Assembly: GCA_003149065.1 (NCBI GenBank)
Contig: QGFZ01000002.1
Coordinates: 620,001-684,000 of the forward strand
Length of the DNA stretch: 64,000 nt
DNA from: Ruminococcaceae bacterium R-25
GTDB taxonomy: Bacteria; Bacillota; Clostridia; Saccharofermentanales; Saccharofermentanaceae
Direction: 5' to 3'
Shown here piece by piece: positions 6,702-16,388 of the stretch. Position numbers and translations under genes: made by a program. The stretch's first letter is position 1, and each line of letters opens with the position of its first letter. Below the pieces are notes generated by a model, which was not told where the DNA came from, searched no databases, and saw nothing but the letters and a program-made list of their open reading frames with translations.

Positions 6702-9317
6702 ATGGCATTTTTGTCAGGCCTTTACACTTTAATAATCTCGCCGCTGGAACTTCTGTTTGAAGTCATTTTTTCCATAGCAAACAGAGTTACAGGCAATGCC
6801 GGTGTTTCAATTATTGTTCTAAGTATTGTTGTCAACTTCCTGGTTCTTCCGCTCTACAAAAGAGCTGATCAGCTGCAGGCTGAGGAACGTGATATCCAGT
6901 CTAAGATGGCATACCGCATTAAGCGCATCAAGAAGACATTCAAAGGTGACGAGCGCTTTCTGATGCTTCAGGAGTACTACCGTATCAACAATTATAAGCC
7001 CATCTATGCGCTTAAGAGTTCCGCTTCTCTGCTTCTTCAGATCCCGTTTTTCATAGCAGCCTACAGATTATTATCCGGAATGCAGATCCTTCAGGGTTTC
7101 TCTTTCGGTTTTATTTCGGATCTGGGTAAAGAAGATGCTTCTTTTATGGTGGGAAGCTTTCCGGTTAATGTTCTCCCGATTCTGATGACACTGATAAATG
7201 TAATTTCCGGCATTATCTACACAAAGGGACACCCGTTAAAGGAAAAAATACAGGTCTACGGATTGGCTCTGGTCTTTCTGGTATTGCTCTACCATTCACC
7301 GGCGGGGCTTGTTTTCTATTGGCTCCTGAATAATACATTCTCGTTAGTCAAAAACGCTATTGGCCATTTGAGGAAACCGAAAACAAAGGAAGAGTCAAAA
7401 AAGAAAAAACTCGTTTACGATAAAGGCGGATACGCCCTTGTCCTGCTCTCAAGCGCATCCCTTGCATTGCTTACAGGTGTTTTGATTCCTTCGGATGTCG
7501 TAGTTAAGAATCCTGCTGAGATGATAAACAATTTTATTTCGGATCCGCATAGCCCGGTCAGCTATATTGTCATCAGCGCGCTTATGGCAGCAGGCGTATT
7601 TCTTATCTGGCTTCAGGTGTTCCTGTATCTGCTCAAAACGGGAAAGAAGACGATGTGCGCTCTTTCCGGTATTGCAGTTGTAAGTGTCGTTAACTATGTT
7701 GCCTTTAATAAGAATTTCGGTTTTATCACGAGCAAACTTATATATGAGAACGTCGTAAGTTTTGAGTTGACTGAGATCCTTATAAATATTGCTGTCGACA
7801 TTTTAATCCTGGCCATCATTATCTTCATTGCGTATAAATGGAGCAGAGTTGTCAAAATCCTGATGGCGGGAGCAGTTTTGGTCATTGCATGTCTTTCCAT
7901 AATCAATATCACAGTGATATCGGAAAGAATCGCAAATGAGGATTACAAGTACAGCAATACTGCCGAAGAAGTAGCGATACCTTTGTCAACCACCGGAAAG
8001 AATGTCGTGGTTATAATGCTCGATAAGATGAACGGTTCTTATGTTCCTTATCTGTTTAATGAACGTCCCGACCTTGTCTCAAAATTCGACGGATTTACTT
8101 ATTATCCCAATACAGTCTCGTTCGGAAAGTATACGAATATTGCATCTCCTGCTTTATATGGCGGATATGATTATACTCCCGACAGGATCAATGCACGTTC
8201 AAATGAGGCTCTGGTGGATAAACACAATGAAGCACTTCTTACGATGCCTCTTATATTCTCTGAAAACGGTTGGAATGTAAGTGTAGTTGACCCGTCTTAT
8301 GCGAACTACCAGTGGAAACCTGACTTAAGCATTTACGATCAATACGAAGGAATTAATGCTTATCACATGTCCGGCGTATTCAATTTTAAGGAGCCGCTTC
8401 TTGTAGAAGGCGGAGAGGATCTGGAACACCGTCTTAACCGTAATTTCTTCTGCTATGGAGTTATGAAGGCATTGCCGTATGCCTTGCAGAAGTATGTTTA
8501 TGATGGCGGTGACTATTTCCAGTCAGGTTCGGAAGAAACTATCTTCCTGGGCAATGCATCCGGTATTCATGCACAGGTAGGAATCAATGAGCTGCACATA
8601 AAAGAACATGCTGCTTTAGACTCATTAAGCGATGTAACACGTGAAGCCCAGGACGGAAAGAACTGTTTCTTTATTATCTCCAATAAGTCAACACATGACC
8701 TTTTCCTGTTAAAGGAGCCTGATTATGCACCGGTATCAAGCGTAGACAATACTGCTTATGATGCTGCGCACATGGAGCGCTTTACCGTTAACGGCGTAAC
8801 GATGAACATGGATTCCGATTTTTGCTGTTATGCAGCATATGAATGCAGCATGGAATCTTTGATCTCACTTGCCAAGTGGTTTGATTATCTCCGCGAAAAC
8901 AACATGTATGACAATACCAGGATAATAATTGTGTCCGATCACGGTTACGGAATGAAACAGTTTGAAGATTTCCTCATCAGCGATCCGGAATTTGATGCAG
9001 AGGCTGTAAATCCCGTTCTCATGGTCAAGGATTTTAACAGCACGGGATTTACAACATCCATGGATTTCATGACGAATGCTGACACTCCTACTTTAGCGTT
9101 CAAGGGAGTAGTAGATAATCCGGTCAGTCCTTTTACCAACAATCCGATCTTCCAGGACGTAAAATCAAAGCGTGTATTGATCTATACTTCGGATCTGGCG
9201 AACGTCAATGATAATAACGGAACGCAGTTCGTTGATCCGGAAGCTTTCTGGATCGTCGCCGGTAATAACATATATGACAAAAAGAATTGGAGCGTATATA
9301 CAGGAAAAGACATTTAA
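6702..9317 (+). CDS. YidC/Oxa1-like domain fused to an LTA-synthase/sulfatase-like domain
   Basis: 871 residues from ATG 6702. Residues about 1-225 are YidC/Oxa1-like: five hydrophobic segments, LVLPLYKRADQLQ after the first core helix, and LLQIPFFIAAYRLLSG. Residues about 245-415 add further transmembrane helices. From about 430 the protein is an alkaline-phosphatase-superfamily domain like LtaS or phosphoethanolamine transferases: VVVIMLDKMNG (metal ligand D441), FGKYTNIASP (candidate nucleophile T478) and IIIVSDHGYG (D746, H747). By analogy the C-terminal domain would act outside the membrane on a polyprenyl, lipid or glycan phosphate. In the YidC part, the position of the conserved groove arginine appears to be Asn45, so ordinary insertase activity is doubtful. 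The gene is monocistronic. The activity and substrate of the fusion are unknown. Confidence 0.85.
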   Translation: MAFLSGLYTLIISPLELLFEVIFSIANRVTGNAGVSIIVLSIVVNFLVLPLYKRADQLQAEERDIQSKMAYRIKRIKKTFKGDERFLMLQEYYRINNYKPIYALKSSASLLLQIPFFIAAYRLLSGMQILQGFSFGFISDLGKEDASFMVGSFPVNVLPILMTLINVISGIIYTKGHPLKEKIQVYGLALVFLVLLYHSPAGLVFYWLLNNTFSLVKNAIGHLRKPKTKEESKKKKLVYDKGGYALVLLSSASLALLTGVLIPSDVVVKNPAEMINNFISDPHSPVSYIVISALMAAGVFLIWLQVFLYLLKTGKKTMCALSGIAVVSVVNYVAFNKNFGFITSKLIYENVVSFELTEILINIAVDILILAIIIFIAYKWSRVVKILMAGAVLVIACLSIINITVISERIANEDYKYSNTAEEVAIPLSTTGKNVVVIMLDKMNGSYVPYLFNERPDLVSKFDGFTYYPNTVSFGKYTNIASPALYGGYDYTPDRINARSNEALVDKHNEALLTMPLIFSENGWNVSVVDPSYANYQWKPDLSIYDQYEGINAYHMSGVFNFKEPLLVEGGEDLEHRLNRNFFCYGVMKALPYALQKYVYDGGDYFQSGSEETIFLGNASGIHAQVGINELHIKEHAALDSLSDVTREAQDGKNCFFIISNKSTHDLFLLKEPDYAPVSSVDNTAYDAAHMERFTVNGVTMNMDSDFCCYAAYECSMESLISLAKWFDYLRENNMYDNTRIIIVSDHGYGMKQFEDFLISDPEFDAEAVNPVLMVKDFNSTGFTTSMDFMTNADTPTLAFKGVVDNPVSPFTNNPIFQDVKSKRVLIYTSDLANVNDNNGTQFVDPEAFWIVAGNNIYDKKNWSVYTGKDI

Positions 9318-9407
9318 AGGCTTTTTGCGTACATATATTCAATTCTTCAGCTCTATTCATATAGGGCCAAACTGTCCTATTAATCAAAGATAATTTGTTT
9401 CAATAAC

Positions 9408-9416
9408 TGATATAAT
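9408..9416 (+). promoter_or_regulatory. Extended -10 promoter of pcrA
   Basis: TGATATAAT is an extended -10 with no convincing -35. It lies 35 nt before the TTG start, with AGGAGAG (9439-9445) as ribosome site. Confidence 0.5.
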
Positions 9417-9451
9417 CTCAATATTCGGTTTTTATATAGGAGAGTTTTGCT

Positions 9452-11887
9452 TTGGCAGACGATAATTTCAGCAATTCAGACGAGTTTTTCAGAGACCTGG
9501 AGAGTATTTACGGCCAGGGAACTGAAGCTTTTGGTGATCAGGACGCGGACAGGCTCCTCGAAGGACTTAATAAGGAACAAATGGCGGCGGTCACACACCT
9601 GAACGGACCGCTGCTCATACTTGCAGGCGCAGGTTCAGGAAAGACCAGGGTCATCACATACCGCATAGCCTACATGATGAAGAAGCATAATGTTGCTCCC
9701 TCATCTATTCTGGCGATCACGTTCACAAACAAGGCGGCAAATGAGATGCGCCAGCGTATCGAAGGCCTTGTCGGCGACCGTTCGAAGTATATCTGGTGCG
9801 GCACGTTTCACAGTATTTTTGCAAGGCTCCTTAGAAGGCACGCAGAGCTTTTGGGGTATTCACAGAATTTCTCGATCATTGATACCGATGACCAGTTAAA
9901 GCTTATTAAGGAATCGATGAAGGAATTGGATATCGCAGACAGCCAGTTCAAGCCTAAGAGCGTTCAGATCGAGATATCCAATGCCAAGAATAAATTCGTC
10001 GGAGTCGAGGAATACCAGCTCCTTGCAGGCAAGGAATATTTCTTAGGCGTTGTTGCAAGGATCTACAAGAGATATCAGGAAAAGCTCATTGCAAACAATG
10101 CAATGGATTTCGATGATATCCTCGTTAACATGGTAAAGCTCCTGGAGCAGAATCCGGATATTGCAGAACTATACAGGGCAAAATTCAGATACATCATGGT
10201 TGATGAGTATCAGGATACGAACGAGACGCAGTACCGTGCGGTCATGAAGCTTGCATCGGGAAGCGGCAATATCTGCGTCGTAGGTGATGATGACCAGTCT
10301 ATTTATTCTTTCAGAGGCGCAGATGTCAGGCTCATCTTAAAGTTCGAGAAGGATTTCCCCGGTGCCAATGTCATAAAACTCGAGGAGAATTACCGTTCGA
10401 CAAAGACTATTCTTGACGCGGCGAACTGTGTAATCTCGAATAACACGAAGCGTAAGAGCAAGAAACTGAGGACAGAGGGCGCGCAGGGCGAGAAGATAAT
10501 CGTCATGAATGCCGATACAAGCGCGGGTGAAGCGGACTTTGTCGGCAGGACCATAAAGATGATGGTCGATAAGGGTAAGTTTAAGTTCTCCGACTGCGCC
10601 GTTCTTTACAGAATGAATGCCCTGTCGCGTAACATAGAAACCACACTCCATAATCTGGGAATTCCTTTCAGGGTCTATGGCGGAATGAGGTTCTATGACA
10701 GAAAAGAGATCAAGGATGTTCTCGCTTATTTGAGGCTCATCAACGATCCAAAGGACAATATTTCTTTCGAGCGCATCATCAACGTTCCTAAAAGAGGTAT
10801 CGGTGATGCGACGATCGAGAAGATCAGGCAGTATGCGATGACTGACAACACGAGCATGTTTGATGTTGCACAACACGCCGTTGATTATCCTGAACTTGTG
10901 AGGTCGGCTAACAAGATATGCGCCTTCACTGACCTCATCAATGAGATGAGGGACAAGCTCAAAGAAGATGAGATGGATTTTGCCCATTTCGTTGATTATG
11001 TCGAGAATGAATCCGGCATTATCGAAGAGATAACCGAGCAGCGTGAAAAGAAAGGCGAGATCATCGACCGTGTCGAGAACTTAAAGGAACTTTTGTCTGA
11101 AGCTGCAGAGTACGATAAGGCGCACCGCGCTGAGCCCGTTGACATGGATACTTTGGAGATCGACGACGGCGATGGACTGCCCGTAGAAGTTGATGAAGAT
11201 TTCTTTTTCGACACAGCGACAGCAGATACAACTGAAGGGATCTTAGGCCTTTATTTGGAGAATGCGTCTCTTTTTACCGAAGGCGATGAATTCAACGATA
11301 CCGATGATTTCGTAAAGCTCATGTCGATCCACAGTGCAAAAGGTCTTGAGTTCGGCGCCGTATTCATCATCGGTCTGGAGGAAGGCGTTTTCCCGAGCTA
11401 CAGATCCATCCAGAGCATGGAAGATACCGAGGAAGAGCGAAGACTCATGTATGTTGCCATCACGAGAGCCAAGAAAAATCTCTTCATTGTTCTCGCCAGA
11501 CAGAGAATGCTCTTCGGTCAGACTAACTGCAACCAGCCTTCCAGATTCATAAAAGAGATCAATCCCGAGCTCCTTTATCTCATGGGTTCGAAAAGAGAGA
11601 CTCCTAAAGATCTTCCGCAGGGAGAATCGCAGCGTGAGAAATCCAAGAAGTCTATCGCTTCTGCTATCAAGTCGCAGTTTACCGTGGACAAAAAGAAGGA
11701 AGTTTCGCGCGAAGGACAATTGGGTCCTGGCGATCTTTTCGAAGGACTGAATGTCGTCCATCCGAGATTCGGCGAAGGCGTGATCTTAAAAGTGGAGCCG
11801 GTCGGAGGAGATGCGCTCGTAACGGTCGATTTTGACGGAATGAGAAAGAATATGCTCGCAAATGCGGCAGGACTAAAAAAGGCCTGA
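9452..11887 (+). CDS. pcrA: ATP-dependent DNA helicase PcrA/UvrD
   Basis: 811 residues from a TTG start (9452) with AGGAGAG 6 nt upstream; the protein begins with an extra acidic stretch of about 35 residues before the helicase core. SF1A motifs are clear: LNKEQMAAVTH (Q motif), LAGAGSGKTRVITYR (Walker A), FTNKAANEMRQR (Ia), MVDEYQDTNE (II), VGDDDQSIYSFRGAD (III), LEENYRSTKTIL (IV) and MSIHSAKGLEF/YVAITRAK (V-VI). The C-terminus (VVHPRFGEGVILKVE) is the Tudor-like domain that binds RNA polymerase in PcrA. It unwinds DNA 3'-5' in repair and conflict resolution. Length and order are normal for PcrA. Confidence 0.95.
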   Translation: MADDNFSNSDEFFRDLESIYGQGTEAFGDQDADRLLEGLNKEQMAAVTHLNGPLLILAGAGSGKTRVITYRIAYMMKKHNVAPSSILAITFTNKAANEMRQRIEGLVGDRSKYIWCGTFHSIFARLLRRHAELLGYSQNFSIIDTDDQLKLIKESMKELDIADSQFKPKSVQIEISNAKNKFVGVEEYQLLAGKEYFLGVVARIYKRYQEKLIANNAMDFDDILVNMVKLLEQNPDIAELYRAKFRYIMVDEYQDTNETQYRAVMKLASGSGNICVVGDDDQSIYSFRGADVRLILKFEKDFPGANVIKLEENYRSTKTILDAANCVISNNTKRKSKKLRTEGAQGEKIIVMNADTSAGEADFVGRTIKMMVDKGKFKFSDCAVLYRMNALSRNIETTLHNLGIPFRVYGGMRFYDRKEIKDVLAYLRLINDPKDNISFERIINVPKRGIGDATIEKIRQYAMTDNTSMFDVAQHAVDYPELVRSANKICAFTDLINEMRDKLKEDEMDFAHFVDYVENESGIIEEITEQREKKGEIIDRVENLKELLSEAAEYDKAHRAEPVDMDTLEIDDGDGLPVEVDEDFFFDTATADTTEGILGLYLENASLFTEGDEFNDTDDFVKLMSIHSAKGLEFGAVFIIGLEEGVFPSYRSIQSMEDTEEERRLMYVAITRAKKNLFIVLARQRMLFGQTNCNQPSRFIKEINPELLYLMGSKRETPKDLPQGESQREKSKKSIASAIKSQFTVDKKKEVSREGQLGPGDLFEGLNVVHPRFGEGVILKVEPVGGDALVTVDFDGMRKNMLANAAGLKKA

Positions 11888-11933
11888 AGTCTTAAGAAAC
11901 AGTGCGCTTTAGAACCTGATATGCTATTTGTAG

Positions 11934-11939
11934 TATAAT
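11934..11939 (+). promoter_or_regulatory. -10 box upstream of dgt
   Basis: TATAAT lies 33 nt before the dgt start, with no good -35 at normal spacing. AAAGGAG (11957-11963) provides the ribosome site. It probably drives the long dgt-to-thrC transcript. Confidence 0.4.
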
Positions 11940-11972
11940 AATCTAACGCGTTTTTAAAGGAGACTTGCAAAG

Positions 11973-13202
11973 ATGTCAGATAATCTCAGTTTCCAGGACC
12001 TTTATGCCGACAGTATTGCTTCGATTGGGAAGTCAGACAAGATCTCCGAAGCAACCAGGGCCAAGATCAAGATGCTTCAGGATCAGAAGGACAAGATCTT
12101 AAGCGTCAATGCTACTAGGTGTTCTGAATCAAGAGGCAGGGTCGTTCCTGAAAATGACGGAGATGTCAGAAACTGCTTTGAGCGGGATATGGGAAGGATC
12201 ATATACTCGCAGGCTTTCAGACGCCTTAAGCACAAGACACAGGTCTTCTTCAATCCTGCAAATGACCATATCTGTTCAAGACTTGAGCATGTCCTTTATG
12301 TTGACTATATCGCTTCCACAATAGGAAGCGCTCTCAATCTCAACGTGGACCTCATAAAGGCTATCGCGCTAGGTCACGATATCGGACATACACCGTTCGG
12401 TCACAGCGGTGAAAGAGTCCTTAACAAGAAACTCAAGGAGATCGATCCCAAACTCTATTTTGAGCACGAATCAAACGGTCTGCGCGTTCTCAATATATTA
12501 GAGAAGCACAATGACGATTACGGTCTTAATCTCACGTTTGAGGTAAGGGACGGAATCATATGCCACTGCGGCGAATATTATGACGAGAGAAAGCTCGTGC
12601 CCTGCACGGATAAGACCGAAGAGGATCTGTCCTATCTGATCCCAAAGAAAAAACGCAAGGGTCCTGCCACGATGGAAGGCTGCGTCGTAAGATTTGCGGA
12701 CAAGATCGCTTATGTCGGAAGGGATATTGAAGATGCTTTGAGAACCGGTGTTATCGCGAGTGAATTTGACGTGCCTGTAGTATCAGACATGATAGGAAGC
12801 TCTAATTCCGAGATAATCAATTTCCTCGTTCAGGACATCATTGAGAACAGTATTGATAAAGGCTGCATCATGATGAGTGACCATGCGGGAGAAGCTTTGG
12901 AACATACGCTTAAAGAGAATGTTGCAAAGATCTACACGGCAGGCAAAGTAAAGACTTATGAGAAATATTGCGATGTAATGCTCGAAGGCCTTTTCGATGC
13001 ATTCTATGAAGCAGTAAAGAATATTGAAATGGCTGAAGGATCGAAGTCATCTTCTATCAGGAAGTTCGCGGATTTTGTTAAGAACCATCCTGAATACAAA
13101 GCCGGGATCGACACCCCGCTTCCGGTATATGTATCCGATTACATTGCCGGAATGACAGACTCGTTTGCCGTAAGCTGCTTTAACGAGATCTATAAGAGTT
13201 AA
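11973..13202 (+). CDS. dgt: Deoxyguanosinetriphosphate triphosphohydrolase-like HD protein
   Basis: 409 residues from ATG 11973 after AAAGGAGA. The HD metal site is visible as SRLEHVLYVDYIAS, AIALGHDIGHTPFGHSGE (HD pair) and a later VVRFADKIAYVGRDIEDA aspartate. The preceding FERDMGRIIYSQAFRRLKHKTQVF is the usual lead-in of the dGTPase family. Members cleave dNTPs to nucleosides and triphosphate. It is followed 15 nt later by a second HD nucleotidase, so the pair may tune dNTP pools together. Substrate range cannot be read from the sequence. Confidence 0.92.
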   Translation: MSDNLSFQDLYADSIASIGKSDKISEATRAKIKMLQDQKDKILSVNATRCSESRGRVVPENDGDVRNCFERDMGRIIYSQAFRRLKHKTQVFFNPANDHICSRLEHVLYVDYIASTIGSALNLNVDLIKAIALGHDIGHTPFGHSGERVLNKKLKEIDPKLYFEHESNGLRVLNILEKHNDDYGLNLTFEVRDGIICHCGEYYDERKLVPCTDKTEEDLSYLIPKKKRKGPATMEGCVVRFADKIAYVGRDIEDALRTGVIASEFDVPVVSDMIGSSNSEIINFLVQDIIENSIDKGCIMMSDHAGEALEHTLKENVAKIYTAGKVKTYEKYCDVMLEGLFDAFYEAVKNIEMAEGSKSSSIRKFADFVKNHPEYKAGIDTPLPVYVSDYIAGMTDSFAVSCFNEIYKS

Positions 13203-13217
13203 TGGAGACTATTAAGA

Positions 13218-13853
13218 ATGGATAACAGGGAAGAATACGGATTTTTCGCGATGTTAGACCGCATGCAGTACATCGGCAGATGGGCACTGATGCGCAACAG
13301 CAGAACGGAAAATATCAAGGAGCACAGCTTTGACGTCGCTGTCATCGCACATTGTCTGACGATACTTCACAACAGATTTGAAAAAGATAACGAGGGAGCG
13401 ATCCTGCCTGATCCATACAAGGTACAGGCATATGCTCTTTATCACGACTGCACAGAGATCTTGACGGGCGATCTTCCGACACCCATCAAGTACCGCAATA
13501 AGGAGATCACAAAGGCATATAAGGAAGTTGAGTCTGAGGCTGCTCAAAGCCTTGTAGAGCTCCTCCCGGACGATCCTGAAATGAGAGCTGAGTATTTAGA
13601 ACTCCTTGATCCTTCCAAAAACACGGAAGAAGAAAAGTTGATGCATAAGCTCGTTAAAGCTGCTGACAAGATCGCGGCTTATATCAAGTGTTTAAGGGAA
13701 GAGAGCACGGGCAATGCGGAATTTGCCGCTGCAAAAGAATCCACAGGCAGGATCATTAAGGAGATGAACATGCCGGAAGTCGATTATTTCATGGAACATT
13801 TTGTCCCTTCATACGGATATACATTGGATAAGATAACCGGGAGGGATGCTTAA
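13218..13853 (+). CDS. yfbR: YfbR-like 5'-deoxynucleotidase (HD family)
   Basis: 211 residues from ATG 13218. HD-domain residues are NIKEHSFDVAVIAHCL (first His), YALYHDCTEILTGDLPTPIKY (HD pair plus the conserved TGDxPTPIKY segment) and KAADKIAAYIKC. YfbR removes phosphate from deoxyribonucleoside 5'-monophosphates. Its position directly after dgt suggests a shared role in dNTP turnover. The next gene starts 3 nt after its stop. Confidence 0.9.
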   Translation: MDNREEYGFFAMLDRMQYIGRWALMRNSRTENIKEHSFDVAVIAHCLTILHNRFEKDNEGAILPDPYKVQAYALYHDCTEILTGDLPTPIKYRNKEITKAYKEVESEAAQSLVELLPDDPEMRAEYLELLDPSKNTEEEKLMHKLVKAADKIAAYIKCLREESTGNAEFAAAKESTGRIIKEMNMPEVDYFMEHFVPSYGYTLDKITGRDA

Positions 13854-13856
13854 CCA

Positions 13857-16388
13857 ATGTTTGTAAGACGTGCAGAGTATTTTGCAGTTGCAGCTTTATT
13901 TGTTGTTCTGGCTGTCTTTTCAGCTGTAATAACTGTGTTAAGCCTTGATACGGGTATCACGGATCCTGACAAAAAGGCTTTAAAGACTGCTGATGACATC
14001 GTTGTCAGGGCAGGAGCTTTGACATCCGTTTCAGATGATGAGGTCAAGATAGCAAAAGCCCGTGTTGAAGACGGACTTATTTCCTGCGGCGATTATGTTA
14101 TCGCCGTTATGACATCGCCTGAATACTTATTGACCGGAGTAACTGATGAGAAGTTTGCAGAAGATCTCTGCAACGTAATCTACGGCGAGTCAAAGCAGAC
14201 TGAGATCGGATATATTCTTAATGACCTTAAGCAGTATTCTAGAGTTGTCGCGATCGACAGGGCTCTTGCTTCCGAGAGCAGGAAACTCAGAGCTTCCGGG
14301 ATCCCTTCCGGAAAAGGAAGCGTAATATCGGAAGTAAACCTCGAAAAGACAGGTGTTTCATCCGAACAATATACTGTCGGAATCAGGGAATCCAGAGGTT
14401 CTTATAAGGCGACCGGAGATGAAGTCAGAACAGACTTTTTCGTTGACGGTTCGCTCTTTTACGGTTATCTGAAGTATTCTTACGATAAGAGCGGCAATAA
14501 TTCGAATTCCAGAGAATTTGTTCTGTCATGGGATACTGCTGACTGCGCTCCCGGAAAGCATGAAGTATATGCGCTCCTTAGAAGTTCAGACGGAAGAGGA
14601 ACCGTTATTTCCGGAGGCGAGATCCTGATCCCTGAAAAGACTATTATCGAACCGGGTTCTGTTGAAGAAACACAGCTTCCGGCAGGCAAGGATTCGTCCT
14701 GGTACATGATCGACTGCAAAGATGAAAACTGCTATATCAATTTCTGCGGTCTGTCAGATGACATCAGGGTATCTCTCTACGATCTTAAGGGAGAACTGTT
14801 AGGTACAAATGAGAATCTGGGAATTCCTTATGCGATGCTGAGAGGCAAAAAGCAGGATGCTGATGCCGTAGCAGAAGAAACCGGAATTTTAGGCGTTTCC
14901 AACTGTTTCTACGTGTGTGTCAGCAGGGCAGGCACCACAACTGATATGGATAAAAACATTAATTATACGATGGTTCAGTCCAGAGACTGCGCTTATTTTG
15001 ACGGTGCTTATATGGCTGTCGTAAGTGACGACGGAAACGGAAATGTTAAGCTCAGGGACATTGATCAGAATAATTATGAGGTCGAGAAAACAAAGGCCGG
15101 GATCCTTCCGATAAACGGCACTTTGTCTGCGCTTATTGTTGCAGATTCCGTATCAGCCAATGCAGTAGACCTTTATCCGAAGTTTGAATTCCTTACCCGT
15201 GAGTACGGTTATTATGCAGGAAGCAATAAGGGACTCGCTATAAGATGCGCGTCTTTAGAGGGTTTCTCATCTGAAATAACCATCACTGCTGATTCTATAG
15301 GAGTAGAGAGAACGCTGACACAGGGCGAGATCTTCGAAGTGCCTCAGGGCGAGACATTGATCACCATTACGATAACGAGTTTTGACGGTTTTTCTGATTC
15401 TTACAGTATTTATCTTTTGAACGGGAACGATTCAGGAAATTTCTATCAGAATACCCTGTCGAGATTCCCGACAAGTTATTACAGCGGTCTCTGGCTACTT
15501 CATAACTTAAGACCTGATTACGTCTTCACGCCTTACTATACTAACATCAGTTTCAATACTGCCCTTGAAGCAGAGAGCAGTTACGGCAGAAGCCTTATCG
15601 AGAAGTCACAGTATCCTTCTTATGTTAAACCGAACAGCAAGGTTTACGATAAGCCTGACTGGATGGCTGCAAAATCTGAAGTAGTAAGCTATTTCATGGA
15701 TCCCAGAAACTTCTTTACGCCTGAAAAGATATTCATGTTTGAGCTTTTGGGATTTGATCCCAAGGTCCACACTGTAGAAGGTGTAAGGACAATCATCAAG
15801 GGCTCTTTCATGGACAAAGCAGCTGATTACGATTACGCACAGATCATCTATGAAGCAGGAAAGGAAGCTGGTGTTTCACCTTATTTCCTTGCGAGCAGGA
15901 TCATTCAGGAGATGGGTTATTCCGGTGAGTCGGCTCTGTCCAGAGGCGAAGTAGACGGATTTGAAGGTTTTTATAATTTCTACAATATCGGCGCTTATGC
16001 GACGACAGAACCCGGAGGTGCGGTTATCAACGGCGCCAAATATGCACAGTGGGGCAAGGATTGGGATGGAAAGGAGATCACAGACCAGGAAGCAGCATAC
16101 CTTCTCCCTTGGACTTCCGTTGAAAAGGCTATCAAGGGCGGTGCAAAGTGGATCGCTTCAGGTTATATTGATAGAGGACAGAATACTCTTTATTTCCAGA
16201 AGTTCGATGTCCTTGATGACGGAACTGAAAGGTACAATCATCAGTATGCACAGAATATAATGATGGCATATTCTGAAGGATTGAGATATTACAGAAGTTA
16301 TAATTCGATAGGCATGGCGAATGCAGGATTCGAATTCGTAATACCGGTATATAACTTTATGCCTGATAAGTACGGGAGCTTGCCTTGA
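13857..16388 (+). CDS. Membrane-anchored cell-wall hydrolase with C-terminal glucosaminidase domain
   Basis: 843 residues from ATG 13857, with CGGGAGG about 11 nt upstream. A single N-terminal hydrophobic segment (about residues 7-25) anchors a large extracellular region with beta-rich parts (for example ITADSIGVERTLTQGE around 480). The C-terminal 170 residues are a GH73/LytD-like N-acetylglucosaminidase: SPYFLASRIIQEMG (catalytic Glu candidate E685), YNFYNIGAYAT and EKAIKGGAKWIASGY. It should cut peptidoglycan at the outer face. The next gene overlaps it by one base and encodes a second surface protein, so the two are probably made together. Confidence 0.87.
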   Translation: MFVRRAEYFAVAALFVVLAVFSAVITVLSLDTGITDPDKKALKTADDIVVRAGALTSVSDDEVKIAKARVEDGLISCGDYVIAVMTSPEYLLTGVTDEKFAEDLCNVIYGESKQTEIGYILNDLKQYSRVVAIDRALASESRKLRASGIPSGKGSVISEVNLEKTGVSSEQYTVGIRESRGSYKATGDEVRTDFFVDGSLFYGYLKYSYDKSGNNSNSREFVLSWDTADCAPGKHEVYALLRSSDGRGTVISGGEILIPEKTIIEPGSVEETQLPAGKDSSWYMIDCKDENCYINFCGLSDDIRVSLYDLKGELLGTNENLGIPYAMLRGKKQDADAVAEETGILGVSNCFYVCVSRAGTTTDMDKNINYTMVQSRDCAYFDGAYMAVVSDDGNGNVKLRDIDQNNYEVEKTKAGILPINGTLSALIVADSVSANAVDLYPKFEFLTREYGYYAGSNKGLAIRCASLEGFSSEITITADSIGVERTLTQGEIFEVPQGETLITITITSFDGFSDSYSIYLLNGNDSGNFYQNTLSRFPTSYYSGLWLLHNLRPDYVFTPYYTNISFNTALEAESSYGRSLIEKSQYPSYVKPNSKVYDKPDWMAAKSEVVSYFMDPRNFFTPEKIFMFELLGFDPKVHTVEGVRTIIKGSFMDKAADYDYAQIIYEAGKEAGVSPYFLASRIIQEMGYSGESALSRGEVDGFEGFYNFYNIGAYATTEPGGAVINGAKYAQWGKDWDGKEITDQEAAYLLPWTSVEKAIKGGAKWIASGYIDRGQNTLYFQKFDVLDDGTERYNHQYAQNIMMAYSEGLRYYRSYNSIGMANAGFEFVIPVYNFMPDKYGSLP

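Noticed and set aside
10337-10987. A 216-codon minus-strand frame opposite pcrA
   Set aside because: It is a codon-bias shadow of the well-supported helicase gene; the helicase motifs are intact on the plus strand.
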